Shown piece by piece: positions 17,351 through 26,582 of a stretch of DNA of 51,080 bases. A model generated the notes under the pieces. The model saw only the letters and a list, made by a program, of their open reading frames with translations, had not been told where the DNA came from and made no database searches. How positions within the stretch are numbered: position 1 is the first letter of the stretch; every line of letters starts with the position of its first letter. Made by a program: the position numbers and the translations under genes. This DNA comes from Syntrophus aciditrophicus (GTDB lineage Bacteria > Desulfobacterota > Syntrophia > Syntrophales > UBA5619), in contig DYTH01000006.1 of NCBI GenBank assembly GCA_020726025.1, positions 1-51,080 on the forward strand, written 5' to 3'.

Positions 17351-18789
17351 TATCTGTTTTTCTCCGCTTTCCTTTTCAAAAAGGCGTCGCCCACCTTCCA
17401 GATGCTTCCCGCTCCCTGGGTAAGGATAACGTCGGAGGGGCGGGCAATTTCCAGCAGGCGCTCCACAATCTGGTCAAAACCGGAAATATGGCGCGCCTCT
17501 TTCAATCCTTTTTCCCGGATCGCCATGCACAGGTTTTCCGCTGTAATGCCGGGGATCGGTTCTTCGCTTGCCGCGTAGATGTCTGTGACGATTAAGACAT
17601 CCGCAGCGTCAAAAGCGGTTGTAAATTCGTCGAAGAGGGCCTTTGTGCGGGTGTAACGGTGGGGCTGAAACACCACGATCAGCCTTTCCTTCCAGACTTG
17701 CCTTGCCGCGGAAAGCGTCGCCCGGATCTCCGTCGGGTGATGGCCGTAGTCGTCAATGACCGTCACGCCGCCTTCTGTTCCCCTCAACTCAAGCCTGCGG
17801 TGCACGCCCCTGAAACTTTCCAGACCCTGCTTGATGATCGGAAAGGCGAGGTCCATTTCCCGGGCTACGGCAACAGCGGCAAGGGAATTATAGACGTTAA
17901 AGGCGCCTGGTACATGCAGTTTTACCGTTCCCAGCAGGACATTTTTTTCGTAGAGGGAATAGACCGTGGTTTCCGTGGAAAAAGCAATTCCCTCTGCCCG
18001 GTAATTGGCATCGGGCGACATCCCGTAGGAGATGATCCGTCTTTTGATCATCGGGGCGATCTGTCGTACGTTCGGGTCGTCCATGCACAGGATGGTAGCG
18101 CCGTAGAAGGGAACGATGTTCGCGAACTGCAGGAAGGCCGCCCTGATTTCTTCGATGTCCCTGTAGTGATCGAGGTGCTCTCTGTCTATATTGGTGATCA
18201 CGGCCAGGCAGGGGCTCAATTTCAGAAAAGAGCCGTCGCTTTCATCGGCTTCCGCGACGATTGTCTCCCCGTCGCCGAGACGGGCGTTGCTGCCGATGCT
18301 TGCGAGCTTTCCTCCGATGACCATTGTCGGATCCAGAGAGCCCTGGGCCAGGACGGTTGCCACCATGGAGGTGGTGGTTGTTTTTCCGTGACTGCCGGAG
18401 ACGGCAATGGAAAATTTCATCTTGAGCAGTTCGGCAAGCATCTCGGCGCGGGGGATCACCGGAATGTTTCGGGAGTGGGCCGAAATGACCTCCGGATTGT
18501 CGGGCCGTACCGCCGTCGAGGTGACAACCACATCGGCATTTCCCAGGTTGGCCTCCGCGTGTCCGATATGAACGGCGGCGCCGAGATCGTCAAGACGAGC
18601 CGTTGTGTCGGAAGATGCCATGTCCGAGCCGCTCACTTCATATCCGAGATTCAGAAGCACCTCGGCGATGCCGCTCATCCCGATACCGCCGATACCGACA
18701 AAATGGATGCGCCGGATATTGCGCCCCATGCCGAGTGCTTTATAGCGGTTGTTTTTTGTGTGCAGGTCCGGTTGTTCCTTCATTGTCAT
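17350..18789 (-). CDS. murC: UDP-N-acetylmuramate--L-alanine ligase
   Basis: ATP-dependent ligase adding L-Ala to UDP-MurNAc. The N-terminal Rossmann domain begins IHFVGIGGIGMSGIAEVL, the ATP site is GSHGKTTTTSMVA, the central domain has DREHLDHY, and a C-terminal DYGHHPTEI motif is present. A Shine-Dalgarno AGAGGA lies seven bases before the third-codon ATG (18783), which is therefore a likelier start than the ATG at 18789. It is part of the dcw operon, 21 bp downstream of murG. Confidence 0.98.
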   Translation of the reverse strand: MTMKEQPDLHTKNNRYKALGMGRNIRRIHFVGIGGIGMSGIAEVLLNLGYEVSGSDMASSDTTARLDDLGAAVHIGHAEANLGNADVVVTSTAVRPDNPEVISAHSRNIPVIPRAEMLAELLKMKFSIAVSGSHGKTTTTSMVATVLAQGSLDPTMVIGGKLASIGSNARLGDGETIVAEADESDGSFLKLSPCLAVITNIDREHLDHYRDIEEIRAAFLQFANIVPFYGATILCMDDPNVRQIAPMIKRRIISYGMSPDANYRAEGIAFSTETTVYSLYEKNVLLGTVKLHVPGAFNVYNSLAAVAVAREMDLAFPIIKQGLESFRGVHRRLELRGTEGGVTVIDDYGHHPTEIRATLSAARQVWKERLIVVFQPHRYTRTKALFDEFTTAFDAADVLIVTDIYAASEEPIPGITAENLCMAIREKGLKEARHISGFDQIVERLLEIARPSDVILTQGAGSIWKVGDAFLKRKAEKNR

Positions 18790-18810
18790 TTCCTCTGCAA
18801 TTTGATGGGA

Positions 18811-19908
18811 TTAGCGTAATGTCAGGATCATGTCCACGATGGTTGCGGCGGCGTCTTTTCTGCCGAGGGATGCCGATGCCGCTTCCATTGTTTCAATTGT
18901 TTCCCGTTTTCTGTAAAGCCGTTCTATTTCCTGCGCAAGTTTTGGACCGTCCAGTGATTTCTCCGGGATCATCACCGACGCCCCGGCCTTTTCCATCAGG
19001 AGGGCGTTTTTTGTCTGGTGATCCCCTGCCGCCGAGGGCAGAGGTATCAAAATCGATGCCTTGCCAACGGCTGTTATCTCGGCGAGGGAGGTGGCCCCGG
19101 CGCGACACAAAAGCAGATCGGCCCTGCTGCAGGTCTCTGCCATGTCGATAATGAAAGGGTAAACCTCAGCGGAAAATCCCCTTTTTTGATACGCATCTTC
19201 AACAGACTGCCGGTCGCTTTCGCCTGTCTGGTGGATGAAATGGATATCCCCTTTCAGGCTTACAAGGCTGTCGAGCGACTCCACGACCTTCTGGTTAATT
19301 GCCCTTGCCCCCTGGGAGCCCCCGAAAATCAGAATGGTGAAGGGCCGATTGCGCAGCGGCAATTCATGAGTTGTCCCTGCCTTTGCCTCCTTCAGGAAAG
19401 AGATGCGCACCGGGTTTCCGGTAACCTCTGTTTTTCCTTTCGGGAGGTAGTGTTGCGAGTCGGGAAAGGTCACGAATACGCGGTGAACAAAATGTCCGAG
19501 GATCCGGTTGGTGAGACCGGGAACGGCGTTTTGTTCGGCGATGACCGTCTTGATTCCCATCATTCTGGCGGTGAGAACCGCCGGCCCGGAGGCATACCCG
19601 CCTACCCCTGCGACGACATCCGGTCTGAATGAGCGGATGATCCTGTACGATTCCAGAAGACTCCCCGGTATTTTCATGAGCGAGTTGACAACCTTCAGAA
19701 TGCCTCGCCCTTTCAATCCTTCCACGTTGATGGTTTTTAACGCAAAGCCCATCCTTCCGAGAACCTTTTTTTCAAGCCCCCGGTTTGTTCCGATAAAAAG
19801 CACGCGGTTATCGGGATTTCTCTTCAGCAGTTCCTCTGCTATGGCAATGCCCGGAAAAAGGTGTCCGCCTGTTCCCCCGCCGGCAATGATGATGGCCATG
19901 TTTTCCAT
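18811..19908 (-). CDS. murG: MurG lipid II-forming GlcNAc transferase
   Basis: Peripheral inner-membrane GT28 glycosyltransferase that adds GlcNAc to lipid I to make lipid II. It has the N-terminal glycine loop IIIAGGGTGGHLFPG, the second loop GVGGYASGP, the C-domain loop FGGSQGARAIN and the donor-site region CRAGATSLAEI. The start at 19908 is preferred because GGAG lies upstream and the protein then begins close to the glycine loop; the frame remains open to 19947, overlapping the ftsW stop by 4 bp. Confidence 0.96.
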   Translation of the reverse strand: MENMAIIIAGGGTGGHLFPGIAIAEELLKRNPDNRVLFIGTNRGLEKKVLGRMGFALKTINVEGLKGRGILKVVNSLMKIPGSLLESYRIIRSFRPDVVAGVGGYASGPAVLTARMMGIKTVIAEQNAVPGLTNRILGHFVHRVFVTFPDSQHYLPKGKTEVTGNPVRISFLKEAKAGTTHELPLRNRPFTILIFGGSQGARAINQKVVESLDSLVSLKGDIHFIHQTGESDRQSVEDAYQKRGFSAEVYPFIIDMAETCSRADLLLCRAGATSLAEITAVGKASILIPLPSAAGDHQTKNALLMEKAGASVMIPEKSLDGPKLAQEIERLYRKRETIETMEAASASLGRKDAAATIVDMILTLR

Positions 19909-19943
19909 GGTAAAGTTATCTCCGGTAATCGTTAACCGTCTTT

Positions 19944-21050
19944 TCAATCCTCGTAGGACGAGATGTTGAGGAGTATCCCGACAAGGATAAAGGACATGAT
20001 CAGCGAGGTTCCTCCGTAGCTGAGAAAGGGAAGGGCGAGTCCCTTCAGTGGGATGATTCCCATCACGCCGGCAATGTTGATGAATGCCTCCAGTGCAATC
20101 AGCATCGTCAAGCCGGACGCCAGAAGATTTCCAAAGCTGTCAGGCGCCTTCAGGGCTATTTTGAAACCGCGTATAATCACTATGATGTAGAGCAGGAGGA
20201 TTGCGCCTACCCCAAGAAAGCCGCTTTCTTCCGCGATGACCGACAGGATGAAGTCGGTGTGTGGTTCGGGGAGGTAAAAGAGTTTCTGCATGCTGTCGCC
20301 GATTCCCACGCCGAAAAATCCGCCCGCCCCGAACGAGATCATCGACTGGATGATCTGGAAACCTGATCCCCGGGGATCATTCCAGGGGTTTAAGAAGGCC
20401 GTCAGACGGGCGATCCGGTATTTCTGGTTCATGAGCGCCCAGACGGCAACGGGAACAAACAGGGAGACAATGCCGACAAGATGAAGGATGCGCGCCCCGC
20501 CTAAGTAAATCATGATGAAGGCGATCGCGGCGAGGATTGCCGATGACCCGAAATCGGGCTGGAGCAGGATGAGTCCGATCAGGGCGCCGGTTACAGCCAG
20601 CGGGAACAGGATACCCTTTTTGAATTCCCGGACATGCCCGGTGTTTTCGGTAAGATAACTGGCAAGAAAAATAATCAGGGCTATTTTTACCATCTCCGAA
20701 ACCTGAAAGGAAAAGACGCCGAGATTCAGCCAGCGTACGGCGCCGCCGGCCTTGATCCCCAGATGGGGAATCTTGATCAGGACAAGCAGAAACGCCGAGA
20801 AAACGATGCCCGGCCATGCCAGCTTGCGGAGTTTGTAATAGGGTATTCTCGTTGACAAAGCCATGCCGGCCAGACCCAGGGCGAGAAAGAAAAGCTGTTT
20901 TTTCAGAAAAAACTGGCCGTCGTGAAACCTGTCCATGGCCAGTATGGAACTTGCGCTGTAGATCATGACCGTGCCGATGGTGGCCAAAAGCAGCGTCGCC
21001 AGAAGGAGCAGGAGATCGGGTTTTTTTTCTGCGGCATTCCTTGTTTTCAT
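19944..21050 (-). CDS. ftsW: FtsW septal peptidoglycan polymerase
   Basis: A 368-residue SEDS-family polytopic membrane protein that polymerises lipid II at the septum with FtsI. About ten membrane helices are predicted; family motifs include the GGAVRWLNLG segment in the large loop, LLQPDFGSS and the C-terminal GGTSLIMSFILVGIL. The position between murD and murG favours FtsW over RodA. The spacing to murD is one base. Confidence 0.97.
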   Translation of the reverse strand: MKTRNAAEKKPDLLLLLATLLLATIGTVMIYSASSILAMDRFHDGQFFLKKQLFFLALGLAGMALSTRIPYYKLRKLAWPGIVFSAFLLVLIKIPHLGIKAGGAVRWLNLGVFSFQVSEMVKIALIIFLASYLTENTGHVREFKKGILFPLAVTGALIGLILLQPDFGSSAILAAIAFIMIYLGGARILHLVGIVSLFVPVAVWALMNQKYRIARLTAFLNPWNDPRGSGFQIIQSMISFGAGGFFGVGIGDSMQKLFYLPEPHTDFILSVIAEESGFLGVGAILLLYIIVIIRGFKIALKAPDSFGNLLASGLTMLIALEAFINIAGVMGIIPLKGLALPFLSYGGTSLIMSFILVGILLNISSYED

Positions 21051-21051
21051 A

Positions 21052-22392
21052 TCAGAGTTGTTTTACCCATTCCTGAAAGCGATCCCCGCGATCCTTGTAG
21101 TTTTTGAATTCGTCAAAGCTGGAACAGCCGGGCGAAAGAAGCACCGCATCACCGGGAGATGCCATCCGGTAAGCCGTCTGGAGGGCATCTTTGAGGGTTG
21201 TGCAGACGGTGGTTTTTACCTCTTTTCCGATCAGGCTGTTTATTTTCTCCCGTGCCTCGCCAAAAATAACCGTCTCCTTTACCATTTTCTTTATGGCGGG
21301 GATCAGCGAGTCAAAGTCCCCCTCCTTGTCCCTTCCCCCGAGGAGGAGTACGAGCGGTTCGGTGAAGCTCTCCACGGCCCGCAGCACTGCCCCGACATTG
21401 GTGCCCTTGGAGTCGTCATAGAATCGGACTCCGTTTATCTCGGACACGAATTCAATGCGGTGGGGAAGTCCCCGGAATTCCGCGACGGCCGCCGCTATTC
21501 CGGCGGGAGCACAGCCGCAGCCGCGGGCGGCCATGATTGCCGCCATGACGTTTTCCATGTTGTGCTTTCCGGGAAGATTCATTATCTCCAGTGGATACTC
21601 GTCGCGGTTTCCGTCGGGCAGGATGTGAACGAGGTTCTTTCCCTCTCTGAACATGCCGGACAAGACAGGACGGGAGGAACTGAAAAACTCCGCCCTGGCG
21701 GGCAAGCGTTCGGCAAGAGAGAAAGAGTCGTTTTCGTCGCCGCTTAGAATCGCCAGATCGTCTGGAGTCTGGCAGGCAAAGATTCGCTCCTTCATTTCCC
21801 GGTAAGCCTCCATGCTGCCGTGGTAGTCGATATGATCGGGCGTGACGTTCAAGAGAAGCGCAATCTTCGGATGAAAATTCTTTGCCCACTGCAACTGGAA
21901 ACTGCTGACCTCGATGATGGCCCACTCGGCATCCTGCGGGCCGTCGGTATAGCCGATGAGGGGCTCGCCGATATTTCCGCCGACAAACACCTTTTTACCG
22001 GCGTTGCGCAGGATTTCTCCGATGAGCGATGTGGTCGTCGTCTTTCCGTTGGTGCCGGTAATGGCGACCATGGGGGTTTTCAGGAACCGGCTGGCAAGTT
22101 CAAGTTCGCTCAAAACCTCAATTTCACGGCGGACGGCTTCCCGCAGGATCGCATTTGCAGGGTAAATGCCCGGCGAGGGAACGACCAGATCGACCCCGGT
22201 AAGGATTTCCGGGCCATAGGGGGCTATGGCGATTTCCGTGGGGAGATTTTTCAGAAAGGTGAGAGCTTCCCCCCACTGTGCAGGGGGTTTTTCGTCCGTA
22301 ACCAGAACATGAATGCCTCTTTTCGACAGGAAGGCGGCTGTTGCCAGTCCTGTCTTTCCGATGCCGATGACCGCCGCCTTTTTTATGTTCAT
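21052..22392 (-). CDS. murD: UDP-MurNAc-L-alanine--D-glutamate ligase
   Basis: Cytoplasmic ligase that adds D-Glu to UDP-MurNAc-L-Ala, 446 residues. The N-domain starts AAVIGIGKTGLATAAFL, the ATP site is GTNGKTTTTSLIG, NVTPDHIDYH marks the central domain, and the C-domain contains YDDSKGTNVGAV and LLLGGRDKEG. It is five bases downstream of mraY. Confidence 0.98.
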   Translation of the reverse strand: MNIKKAAVIGIGKTGLATAAFLSKRGIHVLVTDEKPPAQWGEALTFLKNLPTEIAIAPYGPEILTGVDLVVPSPGIYPANAILREAVRREIEVLSELELASRFLKTPMVAITGTNGKTTTTSLIGEILRNAGKKVFVGGNIGEPLIGYTDGPQDAEWAIIEVSSFQLQWAKNFHPKIALLLNVTPDHIDYHGSMEAYREMKERIFACQTPDDLAILSGDENDSFSLAERLPARAEFFSSSRPVLSGMFREGKNLVHILPDGNRDEYPLEIMNLPGKHNMENVMAAIMAARGCGCAPAGIAAAVAEFRGLPHRIEFVSEINGVRFYDDSKGTNVGAVLRAVESFTEPLVLLLGGRDKEGDFDSLIPAIKKMVKETVIFGEAREKINSLIGKEVKTTVCTTLKDALQTAYRMASPGDAVLLSPGCSSFDEFKNYKDRGDRFQEWVKQL

Positions 22393-22396
22393 GTCT

Positions 22397-23476
22397 CTAC
22401 CTTAATTTCAGGGTGCTGACGGCAACAAGCGCCAGTAGAATCGATATAATCCAGAAACGGACGATGACCTTGGGTTCCGCCCATCCCTTCAGTTCAAAAT
22501 GGTGATGGATGGGGGCCATCCGGAATATTCTCTTCCCGCCGGAGAGCTTGAACCAGCCGACCTGGAATATTACGGAAAAGGTCTCCAGGACGAAAATTCC
22601 GCCGACGATTGCCAGCAGTATTTCCTGCTTGGTCATGACGGCGGTGACGCCGAGCGCCCCTCCCAGTGAAAGGGAGCCGACGTCTCCCATGAATACCTGC
22701 GCGGGATAGGTGTTGTACCAGAGAAACCCCAGTCCGGCGCCGACTGCCGCCCCGCAGAAGATGGACAGTTCCCCCACGCCCGCCACGTAAGGTATTTGCA
22801 GATACGAAGAGATCTTGATATTGCCGGTGAAGTAGGCAAACATCAGGTAGGTCATGAAGCAGGTGATGACCGGGCTGATCGCGAGGCCGTCAAGGCCGTC
22901 GGTCAGGTTGACCGCATTGGCGGCGCCGACGATGATGAAGGTCGATAGCGCTATGTATCCCCACCCCAGATCGGGAAGGGCGGTCTTGAGGAAAGGGATG
23001 GTCACGTTTGTGCTGAAACCGGTTTTGAAATACATGACCGTGCTGACGAAAAGGGCGATGGCTATCTCCGCAGCCAGACGCACCTTTCCCGATACCCCCC
23101 GGCTGTTTTTCCGGGATATTTTTTTGTAGTCGTCGGCAAATCCGATCAGGCCGAATCCCACAGTGACCATCACCGCAATCCAGATGCAGATGACGGTCAA
23201 ATTTGCCCACAGAAGGGTCGAGATGATGACGGAAAAAATAATCAGGAGCCCCCCCATCGTTGGGGTTCCCTGCTTGACGAGGTGGGAGTCTGGTCCATCC
23301 TCCCGGATTGTCTGTCCAATCTGCAGTTCCTGGAGCTTCCGGATCATCCACGGCCCCAGGATAAAGCTGATCAGAAGCGCCGTGATCGCCGCGTAGATCG
23401 TCCGAAAGGTGATGTAACGAAAGACGTTGAAATAGGAATAGGTTGTATGCAGCGGATATAAAAGATGAAATAACAT
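22397..23476 (-). CDS. mraY: MraY phospho-MurNAc-pentapeptide transferase
   Basis: Integral membrane enzyme that transfers phospho-MurNAc-pentapeptide to undecaprenyl phosphate, making lipid I. It has 359 residues, about ten helices, the conserved GFADDYKK aspartate pair, [10 protein letters not shown] and the C-terminal [13 protein letters not shown] loop. The N-terminal [20 protein letters not shown] is the usual start. An AAGGA ribosome site lies eight bases before the ATG. A 137-bp gap containing a hairpin separates it from murF. Confidence 0.98.
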   Translation of the reverse strand: MLFHLLYPLHTTYSYFNVFRYITFRTIYAAITALLISFILGPWMIRKLQELQIGQTIREDGPDSHLVKQGTPTMGGLLIIFSVIISTLLWANLTVICIWIAVMVTVGFGLIGFADDYKKISRKNSRGVSGKVRLAAEIAIALFVSTVMYFKTGFSTNVTIPFLKTALPDLGWGYIALSTFIIVGAANAVNLTDGLDGLAISPVITCFMTYLMFAYFTGNIKISSYLQIPYVAGVGELSIFCGAAVGAGLGFLWYNTYPAQVFMGDVGSLSLGGALGVTAVMTKQEILLAIVGGIFVLETFSVIFQVGWFKLSGGKRIFRMAPIHHHFELKGWAEPKVIVRFWIISILLALVAVSTLKLR

Positions 23477-23577
23477 GTGCCGTTCCTTGTGTTAAAAACT
23501 GTCGCTGGATTTGCGACGTCATGTATCTGGACAATCAACGTGACGGCGAATGGTTGAAACATTCCTTGCGCGGGCAG

Positions 23578-23610
23578 GCATCGGAATCGCCGTTCGGTTT
23601 TCGCCGATGC
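23578..23610 (-). other. intra-operon stem-loop between murF and mraY
   Basis: A perfect GCATCGG/CCGATGC inverted repeat begins three bases past the murF stop codon; the loop itself contains further CG/CG pairing. No U-tract follows on the minus strand, so it is not a classical terminator and may stabilise or process the mRNA. Confidence 0.55.
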
Positions 23611-23613
23611 ATA

Positions 23614-25029
23614 TCAGCGGTTGACCGCATGGACAATCCCTTCCGCGACAGTTTCCATTTTCATCTTCCGTGATCCCTTGACAAGCACCCAGTCATCTTT
23701 TTGCAGCATGGCCCCGAGTCGGGGAACTATCTCATTGGGGTCATCAAAGAAAATAATGTTATCTTTTGAAAATCCATGTGTTACGGCCTCATCGGCGAGA
23801 TGTTGCACGAGATTTCCCTTGAGAAAAAGGAAATCGAATGTTCCCACGGCAACGATCTTTCCCGTCTCCCTATGCCATTTTTCAGCGGTTTTGCCAAGCT
23901 CCAGCATGTCGCCCAGCACGGCGATGGCTTTTCCCTTGCCCCGCAATTCCAGCAAGGTTTTCAGCGCTTCCGCAACCGAATAGGGATTCGCGTTGTACGT
24001 GTCGATCATTAGATGGGCGCCGCTTGCAAGCTCGCGCACCTCGGATCTTCCCGGCGCCGTATGGAACGAGGCAAGCCCGTCGGCAATCTCTTCACGGGAA
24101 AACCCTGCCGCCCAGGTTGCCGCCGCCGCCGCCAGGGCGTTTTTTATGTTGTGAGTTCCCACTGTGGAAAGAAAGACGCGACAGGAAATTCCTGCAATGA
24201 CGAGATCGAAGTGGACCCCTTTTTCGCCGGCGGTTTTTATGTTGCGGGCGGCGACATCCGCTTTTTCTTCTGTCCCGAAGGTGACGCGTTTCCCCGTCCA
24301 GCGGTTGCCGAAGGGCGCCAGTTGCGGGTCGTCCTGGTTGATTATGGCCGTGCCCCGTTTGTCCATAACCTCCCAGAGCGAGGCCTTTTCGGCGGCCACC
24401 GCCTCAAGCGATCCCAGCCCCTCGAGATGTGCCGGTCCGACATTGGTGATAAGCCCGATGTCGGGTTTGGCGATTGCCGCAAGTCTGGCTATTTCTCCGG
24501 GGCTGTTTGTCCCCATCTCCAGGATTGCCATCCGGTGGTCTTTGCGAAGTTTGAACAGGGTGAGCGGCAGGCCGATCTGGTTGTTGAAATTTCCCTCCGT
24601 TTTTAAGACGCGCATGTTGCGGGAGGCGATAGCGGCAACCATCTCTTTGGTTGTTGTCTTGCCGGAGCTGCCTGTAATGGCGATAACGGGTATGGCAAAG
24701 CTGTCACGCCAGCGGGCGGCAAGGGCCCCATAGGCCAAAAGTGTGTCTGTCACGCCGACTGCAGGCAGATTTTTGGGGAGCGATGCCAGTCTTTCCTGGC
24801 GTTCCATGGGGAGAATGACGCCTGAAGCGCCCCGATCGGCCGCCGTTTGCAGATAGTCGCTGCCGTCAAAGTTTTCCCCCTGAAGAGCCACAAAGAGATT
24901 TCCCTTCTCCAGCGTGCGGGTGTCGGTCGAGATGCCCAGACAGCGGCCGTTTTTGTCTCCCCTGAGCAGTCTCCCCCGGGTGGCGGCAACTATGTCAGAG
25001 ATTGAAAAATGGGGGGGGTTTTCACTCAT
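23614..25029 (-). CDS. murF: UDP-MurNAc-tripeptide D-Ala-D-Ala ligase
   Basis: Adds D-Ala-D-Ala to the muramoyl tripeptide in the cytoplasm; 471 residues. The ATP site GSSGKTTTKEMVA, the EMGTNSPGEI segment, NVGPAHLEGLG and the C-terminal DTYNANPYSV motif are diagnostic. Its ATG overlaps the murE stop by four bases. Confidence 0.98.
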   Translation of the reverse strand: MSENPPHFSISDIVAATRGRLLRGDKNGRCLGISTDTRTLEKGNLFVALQGENFDGSDYLQTAADRGASGVILPMERQERLASLPKNLPAVGVTDTLLAYGALAARWRDSFAIPVIAITGSSGKTTTKEMVAAIASRNMRVLKTEGNFNNQIGLPLTLFKLRKDHRMAILEMGTNSPGEIARLAAIAKPDIGLITNVGPAHLEGLGSLEAVAAEKASLWEVMDKRGTAIINQDDPQLAPFGNRWTGKRVTFGTEEKADVAARNIKTAGEKGVHFDLVIAGISCRVFLSTVGTHNIKNALAAAAATWAAGFSREEIADGLASFHTAPGRSEVRELASGAHLMIDTYNANPYSVAEALKTLLELRGKGKAIAVLGDMLELGKTAEKWHRETGKIVAVGTFDFLFLKGNLVQHLADEAVTHGFSKDNIIFFDDPNEIVPRLGAMLQKDDWVLVKGSRKMKMETVAEGIVHAVNR

Positions 25030-26573
25030 GGTTCGTTCCTTCTTTTCCGGGAATCTGCCAGCACTTTTCGGGCGACCCGGCGGTCGTCGAAGGGATGCTT
25101 CACGTTGCCGATGATCTGGTAGTCCTCATGGCCTTTTCCCGCGATCAGGACGATGTCGTCTTCGCAAGCCAGGGCTATGGCCGCGAAAATCGCCCTGGTT
25201 CGATCGGGAATGACGGTATAGAACTTCCCGGAGCTGGTTTTGGCTTTTGAAATATCTGTTTTATTTGCGATATTTAACTCAATTCTGGGGATATGTATCC
25301 CCTGCACGATCTCCTTTATTATTTCCAGAGGATTTTCGTTGCGCGGGTTGTCCGAGGTAACGATTGTCACATCACTGTACCTGGTGGCCGCCTCTCCCAT
25401 CAGCGGCCTTTTTCCCCTGTCCCTGTCGCCCCCGCATCCGAAGACGGTGATGATCTTCTTTCTGCGGAAGGCTGCCAGGTTTTCCAGGACGCGCCTCAAG
25501 GCGTCGTCCGTATGGGCGTAGTCAACAAACACGAAAGGCTGGCCCGGTTCGCTCACCTTTTCCAGCCGTCCAGGCACCTGGGGAAGAGAGGCGAGCCCTT
25601 TTTTAATGGCTTCGACGGGAACGCCCAACTCCAGGGACGCGGAAATCGCCGCGAGCATGTTGTAAAGATTGAACTTCCCCATGAGTCCCGCGGACACTGT
25701 AAACGCGTTATTTTTCGATGCAATGTCGGCAGATATGCCGTCCAGTGAAAGATGATGCGTTCGGGCTGTTACGTCGCTGGTTTTATCGAGACCGTATGTC
25801 GTGCATTTTCCGGCTGTCTCCCTGATGATTCTCTGCCCCCAGGGGTCATCGCCATTGATGATCATGGATGCGGGTTTTTTTCCGCCTGCCGGCAGCACCT
25901 CTGAAAAGAATCTCTGCTTGGCGTGAAAATAATTTTCCATGGTTTTGTGGTAGTCGAGGTGATCCTGTGTCAGGTTTGTGAAAATACCCGCGTCGAAGGC
26001 GCAGTCGTCGACACGCTGAAGGGCGATGGCGTGCGAAGAGACCTCGGCGATGCAGTGGGTGACTCCGTGATCCGCCATTTCCCGGAGAATGCGCTGCATC
26101 TCAAATGACTCCGGCGTGGTATTCGGTGCAGGGACTGCTATTGTCCCATACCGGTAATTTACCGTGCCGAGAACACCGACGGCGTGTCCGGCATTTTTCA
26201 GGATGGATTCCAGCAGATACGTGGTCGTTGTTTTGCCATTGGTGCCGGTTACGGCAATCAGGCACAGTGCGGACGACGGATCATCAAAAAAGTTGCGCGC
26301 CATCTTTCCGAGAGTCCTGCGGCTGTCCCTGACCCGGATTGCGGTTACACCGGCTGGTGGGATGAAGTCGTGTTCATGGATGATAAAACGGGCGCCTTTT
26401 TTTATCGCGTCTTCGACAAAAAGATGGCCATCCGTCTTCAGGCCGGAGATGGCCACGAAAAGGCTGCCTTTTTCGCATTTTCCCGAATTGTAGCACAAAG
26501 AGACGACGTCTCCATCTTCAGGACCCTGCCATTCGAGCCATGGGACTCCCTTTAATGTCTCAAAAAGCTTCAT
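25026..26573 (-). CDS. murE: UDP-MurNAc-dipeptide meso-DAP ligase
   Basis: Adds the third residue of the stem peptide; 515 residues. The ATP site GTNGKTTTTYLLE, the SSHAIALQR segment, and FTNLTQDHLDYH are present. The C-terminal DNPR motif (TSDNPRNENP) is the one associated with meso-diaminopimelate rather than lysine specificity, pointing to Gram-negative-type peptidoglycan. It overlaps murF by four bases and is nine bases after ftsI. Confidence 0.98.
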   Translation of the reverse strand: MKLFETLKGVPWLEWQGPEDGDVVSLCYNSGKCEKGSLFVAISGLKTDGHLFVEDAIKKGARFIIHEHDFIPPAGVTAIRVRDSRRTLGKMARNFFDDPSSALCLIAVTGTNGKTTTTYLLESILKNAGHAVGVLGTVNYRYGTIAVPAPNTTPESFEMQRILREMADHGVTHCIAEVSSHAIALQRVDDCAFDAGIFTNLTQDHLDYHKTMENYFHAKQRFFSEVLPAGGKKPASMIINGDDPWGQRIIRETAGKCTTYGLDKTSDVTARTHHLSLDGISADIASKNNAFTVSAGLMGKFNLYNMLAAISASLELGVPVEAIKKGLASLPQVPGRLEKVSEPGQPFVFVDYAHTDDALRRVLENLAAFRRKKIITVFGCGGDRDRGKRPLMGEAATRYSDVTIVTSDNPRNENPLEIIKEIVQGIHIPRIELNIANKTDISKAKTSSGKFYTVIPDRTRAIFAAIALACEDDIVLIAGKGHEDYQIIGNVKHPFDDRRVARKVLADSRKRRNEP

Positions 26574-26582
26574 TCCAAACCC